A stretch of DNA of 64,000 bases from Phaeobacter gallaeciensis. Its GTDB lineage: Bacteria > Pseudomonadota > Alphaproteobacteria > Rhodobacterales > Rhodobacteraceae. Shown one piece after another: positions 8,774 to 18,004 of this stretch. Below the pieces are notes generated by a model that saw nothing but the letters and a program-made list of their open reading frames with translations, did not search any database and was not told the DNA's origin. The position numbers and the translations under genes were made by a program. Each line of letters starts with the position of its first letter. Position 1 is the stretch's first letter. The DNA is taken from assembly GCF_001678945.1 (NCBI RefSeq), contig NZ_CP015124.1:372001-436000 (forward strand). Direction: 5' to 3'.

Positions 8774-8969
8774 TCCATATGCCCGCCCCACTATCGGGGC
8801 ATATCCTGCAGGCAAACCGACATCTACGTCACCCAAATTGCCTGCTCCGTAGTGGTCCATTGGCCGATATCCAGACGCAAGAGTACCGCTCAACAACTCA
8901 GTTACCGCGCATTTCCGAACCGGTCGAAGGTCGCTTGAAGGTCCGGCAACCTTCCCTATAACGCGCGGC

Positions 8970-9593
8970 ATGTCAGCAAAGATCTTTTCAATGGAGCCGC
9001 GGGAGGACGGCGGCGCCCGGTTTGTGCTCAACTACAAACACATAGGTCGCAGCGGCATTCAGCGAATTTCCTGTGATCTGACACAGACTGACCTTCTGCA
9101 AATGGTGCTATTCGCCGAAGCGCTCAACCTGCGCAATCGCCTCGGCCCCTCGGCTGCATCGGATGTAGCAATCGATGGATTGCAGGTCTCCTTTGTCCCG
9201 GCGCAGCGGGAGCTCATTCTTGAGCGGCAAGCTGGCTACTCCCAAAAGACCGCCCGCATGCCGGTTGACGTCTTTCTCTCCGAAATGGCGGGCATGACCG
9301 ACATTTGCCTTGCCCGCGCCGAGACGTCAAAGAATGGACCTGCCCTGAAGAGCATGCTGGCGGAGTGCAGACCGCCAGCAGAGTTCGAAAGGCTGTTGGG
9401 GCTAGACCTAGCTGATCTGGCTATGCACCAGCTGCGGGAGATTGCGCTGCTGATCCTTGCGCAGGACGCCGCCATCCGCGGCTCTGTGCTCGCCCGCAAG
9501 CTGCGCGGAAAGAAATCACAGGATCAAGCGCGTGAGGCGGTCATCAGCCTTGTATTGACGCTCGCCGCTGAATGTATGCCCGGCTCGACCTAG
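8970..9593 (+). CDS. Hypothetical protein, 207 aa
   Basis: I do not recognise this protein. It is a 207-aa soluble product without signal peptide, membrane segments or cysteine clusters. The N-terminal part (1-95) looks like beta/alpha globular sequence and the C-terminal half (125-207) is mainly amphipathic helix, with a basic ARKLRGKKSQDQAREA patch. No strong ribosome site precedes the ATG at 8970; an internal ATG at 8991 is an alternative start. It has no same-strand partner closer than 200 bp. The codon pattern fits its neighbours, so it is likely a real gene. Confidence 0.6.
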   Translation: MSAKIFSMEPREDGGARFVLNYKHIGRSGIQRISCDLTQTDLLQMVLFAEALNLRNRLGPSAASDVAIDGLQVSFVPAQRELILERQAGYSQKTARMPVDVFLSEMAGMTDICLARAETSKNGPALKSMLAECRPPAEFERLLGLDLADLAMHQLREIALLILAQDAAIRGSVLARKLRGKKSQDQAREAVISLVLTLAAECMPGST

Positions 9594-9804
9594 ATAAGCC
9601 ACCCCAAGGCGAGCAGCCCGCTCTCGGCTCAGGCGCCGCTCAGCGTTTCTCTGCTCTGCGGTGCCATAACCCCAACGAGTAATACCGCCGCAAACGACCG
9701 CCGTATGCCGCGGTCAGGGTGAAAGGTCGATGCACCGCCGGGGTGTCCGTCGCGGTGCACAATTGAAACGCCGACATATCCAGACTTGAGGAATTTCAAA
9801 AGGT

Positions 9805-10380
9805 ATGGCAGCCCGGAACCTCCTACTGAGCGACCATCGGAAGTCGATAACAACAATGCCGCACACAGACCGTCTCCAAACCGATTGCTCGAAATGTGCA
9901 GCCCTTTGCTGTGTTGTACTGGCTTTCGACAAGGGCGAAGACTTTGCTTTCGACAAGAACCCTGGCGAACCTTGCAGGAATCTCTCGGGGCATCGCTGCA
10001 GCATCCACGAAAAGCTGACGCAGGAAGGCCTGAAGGGGTGCGTTGCCTATGATTGTCTGGGTGCCGGTAACCGCGTGATCCAAGACGTATTCGGGGGGCA
10101 GACTTGGCGAACCGAGCCGCGCCTGATGCGTGTGATGATGGAGGCTTTTCATGGTATGTGCGAGGTTCATAAGCGTATCGACCTGCTGCGTGCCGCTGGG
10201 ACCCTCCCCCTGAAGCCACAGGACGAGCAGATCCGTTGCAGCTTCCTTGACCGCCTCGAGGATGACCACTGGAGCGGCCCCGACCTCCACGATTTCGAGG
10301 TCGGCCTGGCGCTTGAAATCGACATTTTCATGCACGGGGTTCAGCGAGAGTTTCCAACCTTTTTGCCCGATTCCCCTTAA
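9805..10380 (+). CDS. Cysteine-cluster protein, YkgJ-like
   Basis: A small cysteine-rich protein. The N-terminus has DCSKCAALCC (Cx2Cx3CC), then further cysteines in GEPCRNL, GHRCSIH, KGCVAYDC, a layout seen in Fe-S or zinc-binding YkgJ-like domains and at the N-terminus of some rhizobial pentapeptide-repeat proteins. No pentapeptide repeats follow here; the C-terminal 100 residues are helical and acidic. The start is uncertain: the ATG at 9805 has GAGGA at long spacing, and the ATG at 9856, just before the cluster, is also possible. Function unknown. Confidence 0.62.
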   Translation: MAARNLLLSDHRKSITTMPHTDRLQTDCSKCAALCCVVLAFDKGEDFAFDKNPGEPCRNLSGHRCSIHEKLTQEGLKGCVAYDCLGAGNRVIQDVFGGQTWRTEPRLMRVMMEAFHGMCEVHKRIDLLRAAGTLPLKPQDEQIRCSFLDRLEDDHWSGPDLHDFEVGLALEIDIFMHGVQREFPTFLPDSP

Positions 10381-10575
10381 ACCTGGAACCTGCAACGTTT
10401 TCAGGAACTGTTTCGGCCGCGTGGGCCTTCGTAGGTCAGGTGCGTTAGTCGGGACCTGGACGATAAAACAGGACGTCGACCAGCCACCGCTACTGCCGCA
10501 CAAAAAGGGGCAGCCTTCAAGTCCCCCAGCGGAATCCTGACAAAAGCGACTTGGATTTTTCATTTGAAATCAAAA

Positions 10576-10660
10576 TGGTGCGGGTGAAGGGACTTGAACC
10601 CCCACGCCTTGCGGCGCCAGAACCTAAATCTGGTGCGTCTACCAATTCCGCCACACCCGC
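10576..10660 (-). tRNA. tRNA-Leu (anticodon UAG)
   Basis: Read on the minus strand, an 85-nt type II tRNA begins GCGGGTGTGGCGGAATTGG. The acceptor stem GCGGGTG pairs with CACCCGC, the D-arm is TGGTAGAC, the anticodon stem CCAGA/TCTGG encloses TTTAGGT with anticodon TAG, there is a long variable arm, and the T-arm is GGGTTCAAGTCCC. The 3' CCA is encoded. Length and variable arm fit tRNA-Leu. Confidence 0.96.
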
Positions 10661-10664
10661 ACTG

Positions 10665-10688
10665 ACGCAGCACCTTCCGGCGCTGCGT
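10665..10688. repeat. Inverted repeat just upstream of tRNA-Leu
   Basis: ACGCAGC and GCTGCGT form a 7-bp stem with a 10-nt loop, 5 bp before the 5' end of the tRNA on its own strand. It may be part of the precursor leader. The rest of 10689-10886 shows no gene. Confidence 0.35.
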
Positions 10689-10886
10689 GAGCCGCTGAAT
10701 AGCAAAGCCCGCCGCAGGATGCGAGAGGAAATCGCACCGGAGCCACACTATTCGATTGCGGCACCAAAGACACATCTCAGCCACAGCTTCCCCCATAAGC
10801 GAAAAATTGCGCAGACGCGGGCGCGCCAAATGGCTAGTGTCTGAAAAAAACAAATAAAATGCTACTGAGGCAGAGCGAGAGACCCC

Positions 10887-11420
10887 ATGAAACCGCACGC
10901 GAATCCGCCTGCGCAGCATATCGTTGCGCGCATCCTGCAAAGCCGCCGCGAGCAGACCGGCAGCCACGCGGCCCAAAGTTCGGTTACGCTGATTACCGGC
11001 ACTCCGATCCAGACCCAAGACGGCGCTTTGGCCGTTGAGACTCTGACAGCCGGGGATCAGTTGATTACACGGACGCAGGGCCTCACTCCGCTGAGCAAGA
11101 TCCGCAAATCCCGCGCCATGATGCATGCGGTCCGCTTCACAGCCGGATCGCTTGGGCACACTCAGCCGGGCGGAGATTTGCTGCTGCCGCTGAACCAGCA
11201 GGTTCTGATCCGAGACTGGCGCGCCAAGGCGATGTTCGGACAGCCCCAGGCCGTTGTGCCTGCGTTCGAACTGATCGATGAGGAGTTCATCCGCGACGAA
11301 GGCATGCAGATGTTGGAACTCTGCACCCTGACCTTTGATCGCCCCCATGTGATCTACGCGGGCGGCATGGAGATCGCCACCTCCCGCGCGGCAGGCGACA
11401 ACCTGCGCCCGGCGGCTTAA
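10887..11420 (+). CDS. Hint-domain protein with degenerate active site
   Basis: A 177-aa protein whose residues about 30-165 follow the Hint (Hedgehog/intein) fold found in many Roseobacter proteins: GTPIQTQDGALAVETLTAGDQLITRTQG, then LLLPLNQQVLIRD, AMFGQPQAVVPA, and LCTLTFDRPHVIYAGGMEIATS. The family usually has CFTPGT at the splice/cleavage cysteine and PQHRVL at the histidine; here these read LITGT and NQQVL, so both catalytic residues look lost. No signal peptide. The stop overlaps the convergent nnr gene by 3 bp. Function unknown. Confidence 0.78.
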   Translation: MKPHANPPAQHIVARILQSRREQTGSHAAQSSVTLITGTPIQTQDGALAVETLTAGDQLITRTQGLTPLSKIRKSRAMMHAVRFTAGSLGHTQPGGDLLLPLNQQVLIRDWRAKAMFGQPQAVVPAFELIDEEFIRDEGMQMLELCTLTFDRPHVIYAGGMEIATSRAAGDNLRPAA

Positions 11421-13144
11421 AACCTTAGCTTGCGAAATACGGCTGGGATCTGCTCTGGCAGGTCCTCGGCGATCAGTCCGGGGCCGAATTCCAGCGCGCA
11501 TTCTACATGCAGCCAGGCGGCGCTTTCCGCCGCTTGCATCGGGCTAAGGCCCCGCGCCAGCAAACCGGTGATAAATCCCGCCAGCACATCCCCCGACCCA
11601 GCCGTCGCCAGCCAGGGAGCGGCGCGATCATAATGGGCGGAGTTGACCGAGCAGCGCCCATTCGGCGCGGCGATGACCGTATCGGCGCCCTTGAACAGCA
11701 CCACACAGCCTGCCCGCACGGCGGCCTCCCGCGTGGCGTCCACCTTGGAATAGGCCGGACCTTTGGTGGCGGGTACCTTCAGTTTTGCTGCTATATCCGG
11801 GAACAGCCGCGCAAATTCGCCGCCATGGGGCGTCAGCACGCATTTTTCATGCAGCATGGAAAAGAGCTCTTCCGGCGCATCGCCAAAGGCTGAGAGCGCA
11901 TCGGCATCCAGCACCGTGGCCCGTTTGGCCACCAGAGCCGCAGGGACAAGATCCCGCGCGCGATCAAGGCCCATTCCGGGGCCAAGGCAGAGCGCATTGA
12001 GGCGGCTATCCACCAGCGCCTGAGCCAGAGCCTCAGCATCTGCCACCCGTTGCAGCATCAAAGCGGTGATCTGGCAGGCGACCTCCTGCTGGGCGCTTGG
12101 CGGCACGCCCAGCGTCACCAGCCCCGCCCCGATCCGAAGCGCGCCCCGCGCCGACAGCCGCGCGGCACCTGTTTTACCGGAACCACCCGAAAGGATCAGG
12201 GCGTGACCGTGGGAGAATTTGTGGCCTGATCGCTTGGCCATCCAGCGGGAAGTGTCTTTGAAAGATATCTTACTGCGAACGTCATCAACGATTGGCGCTT
12301 GCCCTGTGAGGCGAACACCGGCTGGACGCAATATGCCAACCGGGCCATTTTCGGTCACAACAAAAGGCGGCTGCCCTTCTTTTCGAGGTTTGAAAGACCG
12401 CCAGTTCGCCAAACCGATATCCTTGACTACCACACGCCCACAGTGCGTGGGGCCAGCGGCGATGAAGTGACCGACTTTGGGGGAGTCAAACGCGACCGTC
12501 AGTCTGGCTTGGGGCCGAGGGTCAGGCTCCTTGGGCAGTGCTGACGTTCGGATCTTCGCCCCCGCAGGAAGCTTGCCAAACAGCTCTTTGAGCGATGGCG
12601 GCTGCGGCACCAACCATCGACCGCTATCCAGACAAATCCCGGAAGGTGCGTCGATGGCCACGGTACAATCGTCATAACGGTCACCATTTCTGCCCGTCAT
12701 ATGGCTGATAACATCCAACGCCGTCCCCTCGAGCGGGCGTGACAGACCGGTTCCGATAAGAGCATCGATGTAAATCGTATAGGGCTCTTTCCGAAACCCT
12801 CTTTCAGAAAGCTCCTCTACCTGATTGTCAGCCAACCAGATTTCGTAGTTCGTGCGCGCGTCGGGGGGGAGCTTGTCCGGATCACCATATAGGAAAACCT
12901 TAACGAGCCATCCTTTCCCAGCCAATAGGCGTGCGACGACGAAACCATCTCCGCCGTTGTTTCCCGGTCCACATAGAACTGCTGCGCTTTGCGGAGCACT
13001 TTCATACTCGGGCCATTCCTCGAAAATCGCCTCTACCACGCCCTGCCCGGCCCGCTCCATCAGCTCCAGGCCGGTCACCTCACCTGACTCGATGGCGGCC
13101 TGTTCAATGGCGCGCATCTGGGCAGCTGTCAGCAGTTCGGTCAT
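11417..13144 (-). CDS. nnr: Bifunctional NAD(P)H-hydrate epimerase / ADP-dependent dehydratase
   Basis: Repairs damaged NAD(P)H: the N-terminal YjeF domain (about 1-215) epimerises hydrated NAD(P)H and the C-terminal ribokinase-like domain (about 310-575) dehydrates it with ADP. Visible motifs are CGPGNNGGDGFVVARLL, VAIDAPSGI, GGSGKTGAARLSARGALRIGAGLVTLG, LTPHGGEFARLFPD and the catalytic ATAGSGDVLAG. At 575 aa it is longer than usual (about 500); extra sequence lies after GICLDSGRW (about 35 residues) and in the inter-domain linker. Soluble, housekeeping. It stands next to glnB on the opposite strand. Confidence 0.93.
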   Translation of the reverse strand: MTELLTAAQMRAIEQAAIESGEVTGLELMERAGQGVVEAIFEEWPEYESAPQSAAVLCGPGNNGGDGFVVARLLAGKGWLVKVFLYGDPDKLPPDARTNYEIWLADNQVEELSERGFRKEPYTIYIDALIGTGLSRPLEGTALDVISHMTGRNGDRYDDCTVAIDAPSGICLDSGRWLVPQPPSLKELFGKLPAGAKIRTSALPKEPDPRPQARLTVAFDSPKVGHFIAAGPTHCGRVVVKDIGLANWRSFKPRKEGQPPFVVTENGPVGILRPAGVRLTGQAPIVDDVRSKISFKDTSRWMAKRSGHKFSHGHALILSGGSGKTGAARLSARGALRIGAGLVTLGVPPSAQQEVACQITALMLQRVADAEALAQALVDSRLNALCLGPGMGLDRARDLVPAALVAKRATVLDADALSAFGDAPEELFSMLHEKCVLTPHGGEFARLFPDIAAKLKVPATKGPAYSKVDATREAAVRAGCVVLFKGADTVIAAPNGRCSVNSAHYDRAAPWLATAGSGDVLAGFITGLLARGLSPMQAAESAAWLHVECALEFGPGLIAEDLPEQIPAVFRKLRF

Positions 13145-13173
13145 TCTACAGGCTCCCGCGATTCAATTCTGAT

Positions 13174-13201
13174 TATTTTTTGTGCGCAGTGACTATTTTT
13201 T
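13174..13201. repeat. Direct TATTTTTT repeats upstream of glnB
   Basis: TATTTTTT occurs at 13174-13181 and 13194-13201, exactly 20 bp apart (about two helical turns), in the 172-bp divergent spacer between nnr and glnB. AT tracts of this kind are unusual in a GC-rich genome. They may be UP elements or a binding site in the glnBA control region. I found no convincing sigma-54 -24/-12 element here. Confidence 0.35.
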
Positions 13202-13304
13202 AAACACACGCGCTCATTTTGCAGGCTGATTTTCCGGCATCTTTGGCGGCATCCATTGTCGCCAGCATTTAGAAATGATCTGACCAGCTTCGACAAGGTT
13301 GTGA

Positions 13305-13655
<351 letters not shown>

Positions 13656-13748
13656 TACCAGATATCGCCAGCGCGCTGAGATTGCCAAAGGCAGCGCAGC
13701 GGGTTGGCGCAGCAACACACGAATTTTCTTACGGAGAGGAAAGCACCA

Positions 13749-15155
13749 ATGAGCAAGGACGCAGTTCTGAAGCTGATCAAGGACGAGGAAGTCGCCTATG
13801 TCGACATCCGGTTCACCGACGTACGTGGTAAACTGCAGCACGTCACCGTAGACGTGGACATGGTCGACGAGGATTTCCTCGAAGAAGGCTTCATGTTCGA
13901 TGGCTCCTCCATCGCGGGCTGGAAATCGATCGAAGCTTCGGACATGAAGCTGATCCCCGACACCGAGAGCGCCTATATCGACCCGTTCTACGCGGAAAAA
14001 ACCATCTGCATCCACTGCTCGGTTGTTGAGCCCGACACCGGCGAAGCCTACGAGCGTGACCCGCGCGGCACCGCACAGAAGGCCGAAGCTTACCTGAAGT
14101 CCAGCGGCATCGGCGATGCGGCGTTCATGGGCCCGGAAGCGGAATTCTTCCTGTTCGACGACGTGCGCTTCTCCAACTCGATCAACAAGGTGTCCTATGA
14201 AGTCGACGCGACCGACGCGTCCTGGAACACCGATGCCGAGTATGAAGTTGGCAATATGGGCCACCGTCCCGGCGTCAAGGGCGGCTACTTCCCGGTCAAC
14301 CCCGTCGACGAAGCACAGGACCTGCGTTCGGAAATGCTGTCGACCATGAAGCGTCTGGGCATGAAGGTGGACAAGCACCACCACGAGGTTGCCTCCTGCC
14401 AGCACGAACTGGGCCTGATCTTCGACAGCCTGACCAAACAGGCAGACGAGCTGCAGAAATATAAATACGTGATCCACAACGTCGCGCACGCCTACGGCAA
14501 ATCGGCAACCTTCATGCCGAAGCCCATCGCAGGCGACAACGGCACCGGCATGCACGTGAACATGTCCATCTGGAAAGACGGCAAGCCGCTCTTTGCTGGT
14601 GACAAATATGCGGACCTGTCCGACGAAGCCCTGTGGTTCATTGGCGGCATCCTGAAGCACGCGAAAACGCTGAACGCCTTCACCAACCCGTCCACCAACT
14701 CCTACAAGCGTCTGATCCCCGGCTTCGAAGCTCCGGTTCTGCGCGCCTACTCCGCCCGTAACCGTTCCGGCTGCGTGCGTATTCCGTGGACCGAAAGCCC
14801 GAAAGCCAAGCGTGTCGAGGCCCGCTTCCCCGATCCGGCCGCAAACCCCTACCTGGCGTTTGCAGCCCTGCTGATGGCTGGCCTGGACGGCATCAAGAAC
14901 AAGATCGATCCCGGCGAAGCCATGGACAAGAACCTCTATGATCTGCCCGCCGAAGAGCTGGCCGACATCCCGACCGTCTGCGGCTCCCTGCGTGAAGCGC
15001 TGGAATGCCTGGCGGCCGATCACGAGTTCCTGCTCCAGGGCGATGTGTTCACCAAAGACCAGATTGAGGGCTACATTGCGCTCAAGATGGAAGAGGTCGA
15101 AACCTACGAGCACACCCCGCACCCGGTTGAGTACGGCATGTACTACAGCTGCTAA
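13749..15155 (+). CDS. glnA: Glutamine synthetase, type I
   Basis: Makes glutamine from glutamate, ammonia and ATP; the dodecameric GSI-beta enzyme is controlled by adenylylation. The N-terminal beta-grasp, [20 protein letters not shown] metal ligands, [14 protein letters not shown], the ATP-site [17 protein letters not shown] and the active-site [17 protein letters not shown] are present. The adenylylation Tyr is residue 397 in [12 protein letters not shown] chose the ATG at 13749 (468 aa) after AGAGGAAAGCACCA. A strong terminator follows at once, so glnBA is a closed unit. Confidence 0.98.
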   Translation: MSKDAVLKLIKDEEVAYVDIRFTDVRGKLQHVTVDVDMVDEDFLEEGFMFDGSSIAGWKSIEASDMKLIPDTESAYIDPFYAEKTICIHCSVVEPDTGEAYERDPRGTAQKAEAYLKSSGIGDAAFMGPEAEFFLFDDVRFSNSINKVSYEVDATDASWNTDAEYEVGNMGHRPGVKGGYFPVNPVDEAQDLRSEMLSTMKRLGMKVDKHHHEVASCQHELGLIFDSLTKQADELQKYKYVIHNVAHAYGKSATFMPKPIAGDNGTGMHVNMSIWKDGKPLFAGDKYADLSDEALWFIGGILKHAKTLNAFTNPSTNSYKRLIPGFEAPVLRAYSARNRSGCVRIPWTESPKAKRVEARFPDPAANPYLAFAALLMAGLDGIKNKIDPGEAMDKNLYDLPAEELADIPTVCGSLREALECLAADHEFLLQGDVFTKDQIEGYIALKMEEVETYEHTPHPVEYGMYYSC

Positions 15156-15180
15156 TAGCTGCGGCAGTCGAAACCAAGAA

Positions 15181-15206
15181 AGAGCGCCCAACGGGCGCTC
15201 TTTTTC
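15181..15206 (+). terminator. Rho-independent terminator of glnA
   Basis: AGAGCGCCC and GGGCGCTCT form a perfect 9-bp stem with an AAC loop, followed by TTTTC. It starts 25 bp after the glnA stop. Confidence 0.9.
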
Positions 15207-15348
15207 ATTCACAGGCCCGGTCTTCACTGGACCAACCAGTGGCAGTCTTCAGATCTGGAGCGATGCGGGCGCTTCAGAAAAGGTTAAGCTCTGCCACCAT
15301 AATGTCGTAGGGTGCGACATGAGTTTCTCAGAATAGCGAGCGTTCATA

Positions 15349-16530
15349 ATGCAGAAATTCAGCCTCAGGGATCTTGAGCTGATCGACGGCCCGCCCCACC
15401 CGGAATTCGACAACCTGACCCGGTTGGCACAACGCACCATTGGCGCCCCGGTGGCTCTGCTCTCCACCATCGACAGCGACGCAAAACGTCAATTCTTCAC
15501 CAGTCAGACCGGGCTTGGCGGCCCGGCGGCAGAGGATCGGCACGCGCCTCTGTCTCATTCCTTTTGCCAGCACGTGATCCAAAAGGATGCCCCCGTGGCT
15601 GTTGAAGATGCCCCAAACCCTCCCCCGGATCTGGGCACGGGTATTGCCCCGGGGCTTGGCATTGGTTCCTATCTTGGCGTGCCGGTTTATCGACCCGGCG
15701 GTGTACCCGCTGCGGTGCTGGCGGTAATTGATGACAAACCGCGCGCCTGGACTGAGGCGGACATATCCCTGCTGCGGCAACTGGCCTTTTGCGCCACCGA
15801 TGCGATCCGGACGCGGGCAACAATGCTTGAAATGGCACATATCAACCGGGAGAGGCGCGAGTTCACTTATGCGGTTTCGCATGATCTGAAATCGCCAGCC
15901 AATACGCTCAACCTGCTGCTGCAGGAGCTGGATGCCGAACGCGACCGGCTTAGCGAGGACGGAATTTTCCTGCTGGAGCAAAGCCAGAAGACCGCAGCCC
16001 GCATGATGCGGCAGATGAATGACATTCTGGAATACTCCCGCGTGGTTGGCGCCCGCATCCAAAAGCGGGACATCGATCTCAACACGCTGGCGGGCGAGCT
16101 GGTGCAGGATCTGCAAGGCGAGATCCAGCATGCCGGGGCCACCGTCGACATTGGCCCCCTGCCGGTGGTGACTGGCAACCGAATGCAATTGCGCTGCCTA
16201 TTTCAGAACCTGATCACCAATGGCATTACCTTCCGCTCAGGTGCGCGCAAACCCATCGTCTCCATTACGTCCGTTTCCGGGGCCAACAAGGGGCAGGAAC
16301 GCATCGACGTCACCGACAATGGCGCTGGGATCTCAACCTCAGATCAGCAGCAGATTTTTCAGCTATTCAAGAAGCTGCACAACCCGAATGAATACGATGG
16401 CACCGGCATCGGACTGACACTCAGCCGCCGGATCTGTTCCAACCACAATGGCCTGCTGGAGGTGTCATCTGAGGTCGGACAAGGCTCCACCTTTCGGGTT
16501 ACCCTACCAAGCGGATCCTCTGCGACCTGA
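15349..16530 (+). CDS. Sensor histidine kinase with GAF domain
   Basis: A 393-aa soluble histidine kinase. Residues 1-155 form a GAF-like input domain (LTRLAQRTIGAPVALLSTIDSDAKRQFF...YLGVPVYRPGG...VLAVIDDKPR). The HisKA H-box FTYAVSHDLKSP has phospho-acceptor His178. The ATPase domain shows N-box NLITNGITF, G1 DNGAGI and G2 GTGIGLTLSRRI. There are no membrane segments, so it senses a cytoplasmic or diffusible signal. The GAF motif lacks an obvious chromophore cysteine at the usual place. No response regulator is encoded nearby. Ribosome site is weak. Confidence 0.9.
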   Translation: MQKFSLRDLELIDGPPHPEFDNLTRLAQRTIGAPVALLSTIDSDAKRQFFTSQTGLGGPAAEDRHAPLSHSFCQHVIQKDAPVAVEDAPNPPPDLGTGIAPGLGIGSYLGVPVYRPGGVPAAVLAVIDDKPRAWTEADISLLRQLAFCATDAIRTRATMLEMAHINRERREFTYAVSHDLKSPANTLNLLLQELDAERDRLSEDGIFLLEQSQKTAARMMRQMNDILEYSRVVGARIQKRDIDLNTLAGELVQDLQGEIQHAGATVDIGPLPVVTGNRMQLRCLFQNLITNGITFRSGARKPIVSITSVSGANKGQERIDVTDNGAGISTSDQQQIFQLFKKLHNPNEYDGTGIGLTLSRRICSNHNGLLEVSSEVGQGSTFRVTLPSGSSAT

Positions 16531-16654
16531 ACCGATCAACCGCGTTCCCCCATCGCTGCGGATGACAAAGGCAAATGGGCGGGGCAGTCATTCTTGAACC
16601 CCGCCCGTTCTGCCTGTAAAGCCGTCGCTCCCCGGACCCGCAGGAGACAGGCCA

Positions 16655-17905
16655 ATGACCGCCCCCATGACTTTAGGCATCGATTTTGGCACCTCCAATT
16701 CGGCAGCAGGTGTGGCGGCGGGCGGACGCCCCTGGCTGATTGAACTGGAACCAGGCGAACAGACCCTTCCCACTGCGGTTTTCTTTGATCCCGACAGCGG
16801 CAAGATGCGCATCGGACGCAGCGCCACCCGGGCGCTGATTTCCGGCGACGAGGGCCGCTTCATGCGCGCCCTCAAAAGCCTCCTTGGAACGCCCCTACTG
16901 CACGAGGAACGTCGCCTTGGCGGGCAGCGAATGACCCTTTCGGCGGTAGTCACCCAGTTTCTGGCCGAGATCAAAGCCCGCGCCGAGGCGCAGACCCACA
17001 TGACATTCACCCATGCCCTGTCGGGCCGTCCGGTGCGGTTTCACAGCCGCGATGAGGCCCGCAATGCCCAGGCCGAAGACGACCTCCGTGCCTGCTACCT
17101 GGCTGCCGGATTTCAGGACGTGCGCTTCATGCTGGAGCCCGAAGCGGCGCTGCGCGCAACCGAGGCCCGCTCGGGGCTGGGGCTGATTGTCGATATCGGT
17201 GGGGGCACTTCGGACTTTACCGCCTTCCGGCAGGACGCTGACGGCACCACTGATATTCTGGCCTCCTACGGGATCCGTCTGGGCGGCACCGATTTCGACC
17301 AGAAGATCAGCCTGGCGCGGGTCATGCCGCTTCTGGGGCGTGGAAGCAGCATCCGCAACAGTTTCGGCAGCGGCACCCTGCCCGCGCCGAACCGGATCTA
17401 CAACGATCTGTCCAGCTGGCAGATGATTCCGTTTCTTTATACGCCCGAGCACCGCCGCGCCGCACGTGACCTCCAGCAACAGGCGAGCGAGCCGGACAGG
17501 CTGGCGCGCCTCGTCAGCACGCTGGAGGATGAACTGGGTCACGACATCGCCTTTGCGGTGGAGCGCGGCAAGATCGCAGCCAACCACCCGCAGGACGCCG
17601 ACGCACAGATCGATCTCAAGGTTCTGGAGCGCGGCCTGCAGGCCTCTCTTTCTGGCGATGACATCTCGGCCCTACTGGAGGCACAGATGCAGGAACTGGC
17701 CGAGGCCGCCGCAGAGACACTGAAACTGGCAGGCACTGCCCCGGAAGAGGTTAATCGCATCGTTCTGGTTGGGGGCTCGGCGCTGCTGGGCTGTCTGCAG
17801 CAGGAAATTCAGCGGCTTTGCCCCGGCGCGACGGTGGAAAACCGTCATGCGCTGACGGCCGTGGCTGACGGATTAGCCATCGCCGCCGCCGAGGCCTTTG
17901 CCTGA
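16655..17905 (+). CDS. yegD: Hsp70-family chaperone, YegD type
   Basis: A 416-aa protein consisting of little more than an actin/Hsp70 ATPase fold. LGIDFGTSNSAAGVA is the phosphate-1 loop, IVDIGGGTSDFT is phosphate-2, and RIVLVGGSALLGCLQQEIQ is the adenosine motif. A normal DnaK substrate-binding domain (another 200 or more residues) is absent, as in YegD. Function of the family is not settled; a role as a specialised chaperone ATPase is inferred. AGGAGA lies 7 bp upstream of the start. It stands alone. Confidence 0.88.
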   Translation: MTAPMTLGIDFGTSNSAAGVAAGGRPWLIELEPGEQTLPTAVFFDPDSGKMRIGRSATRALISGDEGRFMRALKSLLGTPLLHEERRLGGQRMTLSAVVTQFLAEIKARAEAQTHMTFTHALSGRPVRFHSRDEARNAQAEDDLRACYLAAGFQDVRFMLEPEAALRATEARSGLGLIVDIGGGTSDFTAFRQDADGTTDILASYGIRLGGTDFDQKISLARVMPLLGRGSSIRNSFGSGTLPAPNRIYNDLSSWQMIPFLYTPEHRRAARDLQQQASEPDRLARLVSTLEDELGHDIAFAVERGKIAANHPQDADAQIDLKVLERGLQASLSGDDISALLEAQMQELAEAAAETLKLAGTAPEEVNRIVLVGGSALLGCLQQEIQRLCPGATVENRHALTAVADGLAIAAAEAFA

Positions 17906-18004
17906 GAGCAACACCAGCGCTGAAACGCGCCACATCACGCTATATTTCCTGCGCGGGAGCGGTAGGCTAGAGACATCCAGTTCCAGTTTCCGAAAGCTCC
18001 CACC

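Noticed and set aside
10576-10660. tRNA-Leu as an integration site for a mobile element.
   Set aside because: No integrase, direct repeat of the tRNA 3' end or compositional island was seen on either side.
10517-10705. A 62-codon minus-strand open frame over the tRNA-Leu.
   Set aside because: It consists mostly of the tRNA sequence; overlap with a structural RNA is a common false call.
13656-13748. Possible sigma-54 promoter (GG-N10-GC) between glnB and glnA.
   Set aside because: TTGGCGCAGCAAC looks similar but the spacing and second element do not fit the consensus.
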